From: Prevotellaceae bacterium UBA1720
GTDB lineage: Bacteria > Bacteroidota > Bacteroidia > Bacteroidales > Bacteroidaceae
DNA length: 10,267 nucleotides
Direction: 5' to 3'
Assembly (NCBI GenBank): GCA_002317475.1
Contig: DCIS01000113.1
Span: forward strand, 1 to 10,267
The number at the start of each line of letters is the position of its first letter. Positions within the stretch are counted from its first letter, which is position 1. The notes under the pieces were generated by a model. That model was not told where the DNA came from. It saw only the letters and a program-made list of their open reading frames with translations, and did no database searches. A program made the position numbers and the translations under genes. Positions 6,377 to 10,267 of the stretch are shown one piece after another.

Positions 6377-6904
6377 TTATATGTTTCCCTTGAACACTTC
6401 GTAGGTGCCATCATCAAAGAAAATACGGATTTCTGCTATCTTACGAGGCTTAGTGTCAAGTTTTTTCAATAAATCTAGAGGGATTTGTGGTTGTACAGAG
6501 GCAGATTGGGGTGCATCAAGGGAGGTAGCACCCATAGTACCCATCTTAGATGAATATCCATGAACAGGAACACTTGAAGCCGAACCTTCCATATCAGGAA
6601 AGTTGAAGCCAGGTGTACTTGTATCAAAAGATTGATAGGATGAATCCGTAGAGTTATTGCTATCTGACGCAGTAGATGCATCAGAATGATCAGAGGAAAC
6701 CATCATCTCTCCGTCACCAAACAGCAGCCAAGACATGTTCAAATCTGGGAAATGTTGGTGTAGCGCCTCGGCATGCTTTAAGGTGGGAGAAGTACGTCCG
6801 GTAAAAATGCTTGACAACGATGCAGGAGCTATTCCCGTAGCTCTGGAGAACTCTTGCTGGTTCATACCCTCATGAAGCATTATTTTTTGTATCCTATCTT
6901 TCAT
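6377..6904 (-). CDS. XRE-family helix-turn-helix regulator
   Basis: A 175-residue protein with an N-terminal XRE/Cro-CI helix-turn-helix: MNQQEFSRATGIAPASLSSI (14-33) covers the scanning and recognition helices, and GRTSPTLKHAEAL continues the domain. NMSWLLFGDGEM (56-67) resembles the end of phage-repressor-like HTH domains. Residues about 70-140 are a Ser/Thr/Asp-rich low-complexity linker. The C-terminus, IPLDLLKKLDTKPRKIAEIRIFFDDGTYEVFK, is compact and looks conserved, perhaps for oligomerisation. There is no peptidase or ligand domain I can name. The frame continues to a TTG at 6916, but ATG 6904 gives a clean HTH start. A perfect palindrome in its leader (6926-6937) suggests autoregulation. 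Its targets are unknown; the pyrKD operon downstream has its own promoter. Confidence 0.82.
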   Translation of the reverse strand: MKDRIQKIMLHEGMNQQEFSRATGIAPASLSSIFTGRTSPTLKHAEALHQHFPDLNMSWLLFGDGEMMVSSDHSDASTASDSNNSTDSSYQSFDTSTPGFNFPDMEGSASSVPVHGYSSKMGTMGATSLDAPQSASVQPQIPLDLLKKLDTKPRKIAEIRIFFDDGTYEVFKGNI

Positions 6905-6925
6905 TGTACTGATCAACTATGTTAC

Positions 6926-6937
6926 AGGGGTACCCCT
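6926..6937. promoter_or_regulatory. Perfect 12-bp palindrome, candidate operator
   Basis: AGGGGTACCCCT is a perfect dyad lying between the -7 box (6967-6960) and the ATG (6904) of the XRE regulator, roughly 15-25 bases past the expected transcription start. Its GC-rich symmetry stands out in AT-rich surroundings. XRE regulators bind such dyads as dimers, so autoregulation is the simplest reading; as RNA it could also form a small hairpin. Confidence 0.5.
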
Positions 6938-6959
6938 ATTAATTTTTATATTTGCAGTG

Positions 6960-6990
6960 CAAAGATAACGAAAAAGGGAATACAAAACAA
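6960..6990 (-). promoter_or_regulatory. Promoter of the XRE regulator gene
   Basis: On the minus strand, TATCTTTG (6967-6960) is preceded by TTG (6990-6988) with a 20-base spacer. The leader is about 50 nt and carries the palindrome. Confidence 0.7.
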
Positions 6991-7670
6991 GAATTAGGAA
7001 TCAAAAACTACATCACAATTTGATATTATATATTTGGATATTGAAATATAGATTTCTATATCGTTTTGTATACACCCATTCATTTTTGATTTGAATATTG
7101 AAATATGCACAAAAAAACATATTAAAGTAATTACTTTATCAAAACATGTATAAAATATTGGTTTTATGCGCGTTAAACCATACAGAAAAGGAAAAATGAA
7201 TACTAAAGCAGGGATTATTCATTCACGGCATGTAAAACAAAGTTCGGATAGTTTAATAAAAAGTTGTATGTAGTTGATTTTAAATGCGTTTAATCATTAA
7301 AAACAATATGAATAATTATATTATACACGTTTTGACAATTTGGTTCTTGATATCAAAATCAACAATCTTAAAATTAATAATATGGATAAATGGTCTCTTC
7401 TGTCGATTTGATTTTTGATATTAAATGTAGGTTTTAAAACTCAAAATCCGAATCCGAACAAGAACCAAAATGCTAATTAATGTAAATTCAAATTTCTCGG
7501 AAAGCGGAAATGGCGAGATTTTGAATGCGTAGATTATTCTGCACCACAGACAGGAACGCGCCATTCTACGCGATTCTCAGCGATTAGAAAAGGCAAAAAA
7601 ATGCTTGAAACCTTAGAAAAACCTATATATTTCGCGCTTTTTAGATAATAAAGGAAAGTGTGCAAAATAG
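6991..7670. other. AT-rich intergenic region without a convincing gene
   Basis: About 680 bases between the XRE promoter and the holA terminator. It is very AT-rich, except for an island at about 7495-7590. Visible elements are a 17-base direct repeat with one mismatch (TTTGGATATTGAAATAT at 7033-7049 and TTTGAATATTGAAATAT at 7090-7106); a perfect 16-bp palindrome TAAAGTAATTACTTTA (7123-7138); a perfect TTGATATCAA (7347-7356); an 11-bp inverted repeat TTTGGTTCTTG (7339-7349) / CAAGAACCAAA (7459-7469) with a second inverted pair nested inside; and two overlapping pairings in the GC-richer island. Only tiny ORFs exist: 25 codons at 7196-7273 (+), 47 codons at 7564-7421 (-) and 20 codons at 7525-7587 (+). 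None resembles a protein I know. I cannot say whether this is regulatory DNA, a small RNA locus or a decayed insertion. Confidence 0.6.
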
Positions 7671-7700
7671 AAAAAAAGAAGCCCCAAAATGGGACTTCTT
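7671..7700 (-). terminator. Rho-independent terminator of holA
   Basis: On the minus strand, AAGAAGTCCC (7700-7691) pairs with GGGGCTTCTT (7685-7676), all ten positions pairing with one U-G, around a 5-base loop. The stem runs straight into a T-run (7677-7671). The stem begins inside the holA stop codon (7701-7699), so termination follows translation with no spacer. Confidence 0.9.
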
Positions 7701-8724
7701 AATGTAGAATAAAGAAAATTAGTTCTTTTAAAAGATCTCCTGGAGCAGTTCTACACCCTCCTACTCCCTTAGATTTTGCGTCAGTACTTCTAATTTCTGA
7801 CAAGATTTGAATTACCTTATTTCCGGAGTACTTCTGCATGGCTGGCAGGATGGCCTGACGAATTTGCCAAGGACTCTTTCCCAGCCAGGCTGCAATTCCA
7901 TTCTCGTCACGCTGTGGTGCATAATAAGCCTGCATGACATCTGAAAAAAATCCAAACAAAGATGCTAGAACAGGAGGAAGAGCAAAAGAGCGAGGATTAC
8001 TGTTAAAATAATTCACAATACGATTTGCCTTCAGCACATCACGTGCCGCGAGAGCGTTCTGCAATTCAAAACTATTATAGTCCTTACTCATTCCTGTCAG
8101 TTCTTCGACCAAAGCTGGAGTGATGCGCGTCTCCCCTACTGGCGTCGCTAGCAACAGTTTGTCCATCTCGCTGGAGAGTCGCGCCAAATCGCTACCTACA
8201 AATTCGCAGAGCATTTGAGACGCTTGTGGATCGATATCCATCTTCTTTCCTTTCAGATAGATGCTAACAAAGCCAGGAAGCTGAGAATCGTATAGTTTCT
8301 TAGACTCGTACAACACACCTATTCTCTTCACTTCTTGAGCCAAAGCGCGTCTCGAGTCCAGTTTTCCGTGTTTATGACACACCACAAGGATGGTAGTGGG
8401 GTTGAAATGCTGTGCATAGGCAGCCAGGTTTTCCCTGTCGTCCATTTGCTGCGCTTCTCGTAGCAGCACGACACGATGTTCGGCCATCATAGGAAGTCCC
8501 TGAGCGTACTGTATGACTTGATTAGCACTCGTTTCGCCACCATACATCACATCCAGATTAAAGTCGCGCTCGTCTTCCTTGAGCGCCTTTTCCACAATCA
8601 ACTGACTCAATCTGTCGATGTAGAAGTCCTCCTCGCCCATCAGATAATAGATGGGCTTGAAATTGCCCGCTTTTACATCACGGACAATCTCTTCGTATGT
8701 AGGTCCTGCTGTTTTTGCTGCCAT
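7699..8724 (-). CDS. holA: DNA polymerase III delta subunit
   Basis: A 341-residue AAA+-like clamp-loader subunit. In the replisome, delta opens the beta sliding clamp so that the DnaX complex can load it on primed DNA. The N-terminus carries the family signature PIYYLMGEEDFYIDRL (24-39), followed by the mixed alpha/beta domain (MMAEHRVVLLREAQQMDD and TILVVCHKHGKLD). The helical C-terminal domain ends in GDLLKELIFFILH. Length matches HolA, and the degenerate Walker A typical of delta is consistent with its lack of ATPase activity. ATG 8724 has a weak AAGG a few bases upstream. No TAnnTTTG box lies between this gene and the upstream AMP nucleosidase gene, so the two are probably co-transcribed, with the 7-bp repeat array in the junction. 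Confidence 0.92.
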   Translation of the reverse strand: MAAKTAGPTYEEIVRDVKAGNFKPIYYLMGEEDFYIDRLSQLIVEKALKEDERDFNLDVMYGGETSANQVIQYAQGLPMMAEHRVVLLREAQQMDDRENLAAYAQHFNPTTILVVCHKHGKLDSRRALAQEVKRIGVLYESKKLYDSQLPGFVSIYLKGKKMDIDPQASQMLCEFVGSDLARLSSEMDKLLLATPVGETRITPALVEELTGMSKDYNSFELQNALAARDVLKANRIVNYFNSNPRSFALPPVLASLFGFFSDVMQAYYAPQRDENGIAAWLGKSPWQIRQAILPAMQKYSGNKVIQILSEIRSTDAKSKGVGGCRTAPGDLLKELIFFILH

Positions 8725-8746
8725 AATACCTTATTATATATGTTAT

Positions 8747-8816
8747 GAGAGTGAGAGTTAAGAGTTAAGAGTTGAGAGATGAGAGTTGAGAGATGAGAGT
8801 TGAGGGAGAAGATGAC
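8747..8816. repeat. 7-bp tandem array between AMP nucleosidase gene and holA
   Basis: Heptamers in register from 8754 are AGAGTTA, AGAGTTA, AGAGTTG, AGAGATG, AGAGTTG, AGAGATG and AGAGTTG (8754-8802). They are flanked by the weaker units GAGAGTG (8747-8753), AGGGAGA and AGATGAC (8803-8816). The second half also reads as a 14-base alternation of AGAGTTG and AGAGATG. The array ends on the AMP nucleosidase stop codon (8816-8818) and stops 22 bases before the holA ATG. In the mRNA it would read as a C/U-rich tract of CAACUCU/CAUCUCU units just upstream of the holA start. Confidence 0.85.
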
Positions 8817-9592
8817 TACCAGTCGTATTTTAGGTGACGAACGGTTCTGTTGTTCTCCATAATCTTCTGAATTGCCACAATGCCCATCTCTACGTGCTGA
8901 TTGACATAGTTGGTGGTTACTACGCGGTCACTCTCGCTCGTTTTCACGCCCTCTGGAGTCATAGGATTATCGGAAACAAGCAACAAAGCACCCATAGGTA
9001 TGTGATTATAGAATCCACAGGTAAAGAGCGTAGCCGTCTCCATATCCACGCCCATTGCGCGCGTTTTCAACAGATACTGCTTAAATTCCTCATCGTGCTC
9101 CCAAATACGGCGGTTAGTGGTATATATAGTGCCAGTCCAATAGTCTCTATGGAGGTCACGTATAGCAGAAGAAACGGCACGCTGCAACATAAAGGCAGGC
9201 AAAGCCGGCACTTCAGGTGGGTAGTAGTCATTGCTGGTACCTTCACCACGGATAGCAGCCAGAGGCAGAATGAAGTCACCCAGTTGAGTCTTATGCGAGA
9301 TGCCTCCACACTTTCCCAGAAACAGGCAAGCCTTAGGTTCTATTGCAGATAGCAAGTCCATAATAATGGCAGCATTGGGGCTTCCCATGCCAAAATTGAT
9401 GATGGTAATGTCACCAGCCGTTGCCATACGCATATTGGCTGTATAGCCAGGATGAGGCAACTCAAACTTGTCACAGAACAAGTCTACATAGTTATTGAAG
9501 TTTGTAAGCAGGATATACTTACCAAAGTCCTCCAAGGGGTGCTGAGTATACCTCGGCAGCCAATTTTCTACGATTTCTTGCTTTGTTTTCAT
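8816..9592 (-). CDS. amn: AMP nucleosidase (short Bacteroidetes-type)
   Basis: A 258-residue member of the PNP/UDP phosphorylase superfamily that should split AMP into adenine and ribose 5-phosphate, feeding purine salvage in the cytoplasm. It has only the catalytic fold: NFGMGSPNAA (66-75), LFLGKCGGI (90-98), GVDMETATLF (181-190) with the substrate-binding Met-Glu pair, and VSDNP (206-210) with the Asp that acts on the purine ring. E. coli Amn is much longer, with an extra N-terminal domain that is absent here, as in the short family annotated AMP nucleosidase in Bacteroidetes. A related nucleoside phosphorylase activity cannot be excluded from motifs alone. ATG 9592 lies 23 bases from an excellent promoter. 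It is upstream of holA, probably in one transcript. Confidence 0.86.
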   Translation of the reverse strand: MKTKQEIVENWLPRYTQHPLEDFGKYILLTNFNNYVDLFCDKFELPHPGYTANMRMATAGDITIINFGMGSPNAAIIMDLLSAIEPKACLFLGKCGGISHKTQLGDFILPLAAIRGEGTSNDYYPPEVPALPAFMLQRAVSSAIRDLHRDYWTGTIYTTNRRIWEHDEEFKQYLLKTRAMGVDMETATLFTCGFYNHIPMGALLLVSDNPMTPEGVKTSESDRVVTTNYVNQHVEMGIVAIQKIMENNRTVRHLKYDW

Positions 9593-9602
9593 CTTTTTTA
9601 TC

Positions 9603-9622
9603 TACTTTTGCAGACAAAAGTA
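9603..9622. promoter_or_regulatory. Mirrored -7 boxes of a divergent promoter pair
   Basis: TACTTTTG (9603-9610) and its exact inverse CAAAAGTA (9615-9622) are separated by four bases. Each arm matches the TAnnTTTG -7 element for transcription in its own direction: right into the nuclease-like gene, left into amn. The leftward promoter has TTTG (9646-9643) with an ideal 20-base spacer. The rightward one has only TTTG 9582-9585 (spacer 17) or TTG 9578-9580 (spacer 22), so it looks weaker. The two polymerase footprints would overlap almost completely. Confidence 0.68.
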
Positions 9623-9638
9623 CGAATAATTGCGAGAA

Positions 9639-10115
9639 ATGCCAAATAATACGAACAAAACTTCTGTCCTGAACCTTCCAGAAGCCTCACTCAGCATTAA
9701 GCAGAACGAAGGCAAGCAGCAGGTATTTGACATTCTGCGCAGAAGGTATGTTGCCCTGACGGCAGAAGAGTGGGTTCGCCAGCATTTCATCCACTACCTT
9801 ATTCATTACAAGGGGTATCCAGCAGCCTTATTGGGCAACGAAGTACCCCTGAAAGTTGGTCCCCTACAGAAGCGTTGTGATAGCGTATTGTATGGCAAAG
9901 ACACCAAACCGGTAATGATTCTGGAATACAAAGCCTCTCATATCAGCATTACCCAGAAAGCCTTTGACCAGATTTGTCGCTACAACATTACAATGCGTGT
10001 CCCCTACCTCATCGTCAGTAACGGTCTGCAACATTATTGTTGCCATGTAGATTACGAAAAGGGCACATACAGTTTCCTAACCGATGTGCCCTCGTATGAA
10101 GAACTTGACCTATAA
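9639..10115 (+). CDS. Solo PD-(D/E)XK nuclease-like protein (HsdR N-terminal-like)
   Basis: A 158-residue protein resembling the isolated N-terminal nuclease domain of type I restriction R subunits (HSDR_N). After a helical region (IKQNEGKQQVFDILRRR and AEEWVRQHFIHYL, about 20-55), the PD-(D/E)XK core is visible: Asp81 in RCDSVLYG, then the Glu96-x-Lys98 strand in MILEYKA, then Gln111-x3-Tyr115 in DQICRYN, as in HsdR/RecB-like nucleases. There is no helicase domain and there are no hsdM or hsdS genes nearby, so this is not a restriction system. Such single-domain proteins are, to my knowledge, common in Bacteroidetes with no settled function. The TTG at 9630 is possible, but ATG 9639 fits the promoter and family start better. 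It is transcribed away from amn-holA, so a link to replication or repair is a guess from position only. Confidence 0.82.
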   Translation: MPNNTNKTSVLNLPEASLSIKQNEGKQQVFDILRRRYVALTAEEWVRQHFIHYLIHYKGYPAALLGNEVPLKVGPLQKRCDSVLYGKDTKPVMILEYKASHISITQKAFDQICRYNITMRVPYLIVSNGLQHYCCHVDYEKGTYSFLTDVPSYEELDL

Positions 10116-10130
10116 GTGGGTCAGTTTTTT
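10102..10130 (+). terminator. Probable terminator of the nuclease-like gene
   Basis: AACTTGACC (10102-10110) pairs with GGTCAGTT (10119-10126) with one bulged T, around a loop that contains the stop codon TAA. The run of six T (10125-10130) follows. The stem is short, so this is a moderate call. Confidence 0.55.
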
Positions 10131-10144
10131 CGCCTGAAGACTTT

Positions 10145-10267
10145 TTATCCTTCCTTCTTAGTGCTGCGTACGCTACGACGACGCTTTGGCTTCTCCTCTG
10201 TGGGCTTGTCAATCTGAACACCAGCCAACTCGGGATCAATCAAGATACGACCACAATATTCGCATAC
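10145..10267 (-). CDS. C4-type zinc-ribbon protein, C-terminal fragment
   Basis: The minus strand reads without interruption from the window edge to TAA at 10147-10145, giving 40 residues: VCEYCGRILIDPELAGVQ followed by a lysine/arginine-rich tail (EEKPKRRRSVRSTKK). The CEYCGRI knuckle supplies the second Cys pair of a zinc ribbon. The sequence matches the C-terminal end of the coiled-coil plus C4 zinc-ribbon family (COG1579-like) common in Bacteroidetes, where DPEL usually follows the knuckle. The first Cys pair and the coiled coil would lie beyond the edge. Function is not well established for this family; nucleic-acid binding is plausible given the ribbon and basic tail. It is convergent with the nuclease-like gene, 29 bases apart. 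Confidence 0.72.
   Translation of the reverse strand, partial: VCEYCGRILIDPELAGVQIDKPTEEKPKRRRSVRSTKKEG

Noticed and set aside
7196..7273. 25-codon plus-strand ORF preceded by an AAAGGA-like sequence
   Set aside because: Too short to judge, no TAnnTTTG promoter upstream and no similarity I recognise; kept only as a remark in the gap entry.
7332..7360. TTGACA at 7332-7337 as a sigma70-type -35 box
   Set aside because: No TATAAT-like -10 at the right distance, and the genes here use the Bacteroidetes TAnnTTTG promoter type.
8747..8816. Possible CRISPR array
   Set aside because: Units are 7 bp and directly abutting with no unique spacers; the 8-bp and 11-bp arrays fail for the same reason.
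8834..9352. 172-codon plus-strand ORF antisense to the AMP nucleosidase gene
   Set aside because: Shadow frame without recognisable motifs or promoter; amn is well supported on the opposite strand.
9639..10115. Type I restriction-modification system
   Set aside because: Only the nuclease-like domain is present; no helicase, methylase or specificity gene lies nearby, and the neighbours are housekeeping genes.
10015..10239. 74-codon minus-strand ORF at the right edge
   Set aside because: A different frame on the same strand reads through the window edge as a zinc-ribbon C-terminus with a CxxC knuckle, so this ORF is a frame-shifted shadow of it.

Overview
The window looks like an ordinary chromosomal stretch from a Bacteroidota (Bacteroidetes) bacterium, most likely Prevotella/Segatella-like; the genus is an inference. 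The best evidence is the promoters. Seven start-proximal sites match TAnnTTTG, the -7 element of the Bacteroidetes primary sigma factor, mostly with a TTG/TTTG about 20 bases upstream, while Shine-Dalgarno sequences are weak or absent. A FISUMP-domain secreted protein, a reverse rubrerythrin, a short AMP nucleosidase and a solo HsdR-N-like nuclease fit the same phylum.

Layout. Bases 1-422 (+) are the C-terminal end of an SF1 (Upf1/DNA2-like) helicase. Next is a hemolysin III/PAQR-type membrane protein (531-1157, +), convergent across a perfect hairpin with a secreted FISUMP protein (1242-1973, -). A reverse rubrerythrin (2222-2785, +) and a TrpB2-type tryptophan synthase beta chain (2937-4316, +) each have their own promoter, and the rubrerythrin ends in a strong terminator. 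The minus-strand operon pyrK-pyrD (6241-4545; 13-base overlap) encodes NAD-dependent class 1B dihydroorotate dehydrogenase. Upstream of it lies a minus-strand XRE-type regulator (6904-6377) with a perfect palindrome in its leader. A roughly 700-base AT-rich gap follows, with no convincing gene but several palindromes and inverted repeats. Then come holA (DNA polymerase III delta) and the AMP nucleosidase gene, both minus strand, the latter upstream of holA. A solo PD-(D/E)XK (HsdR-N-like) protein (9639-10115, +) diverges from the AMP nucleosidase through a promoter region made of two mirrored -7 boxes. The right edge holds the last 40 codons of a zinc-ribbon protein (minus strand).

The genes cover pyrimidine synthesis (pyrKD), purine nucleotide breakdown (AMP nucleosidase), tryptophan/indole metabolism (TrpB2), peroxide defence (rubrerythrin) and replication (holA). 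There is no sign of a phage, insertion sequence, CRISPR array or defence island.

The unexplained material is non-coding. Three intergenic tandem arrays have different periods: 8 bp in the rubrerythrin leader, 11 bp between trpB and pyrD, and 7 bp between the AMP nucleosidase gene and holA. There are also two perfect palindromes near the XRE regulator and a structured, comparatively GC-rich island inside the AT-rich gap. I found no clear undescribed multi-gene system. The best leads are the 11-bp array, the AT-rich gap element and the amn/nuclease divergent promoter.
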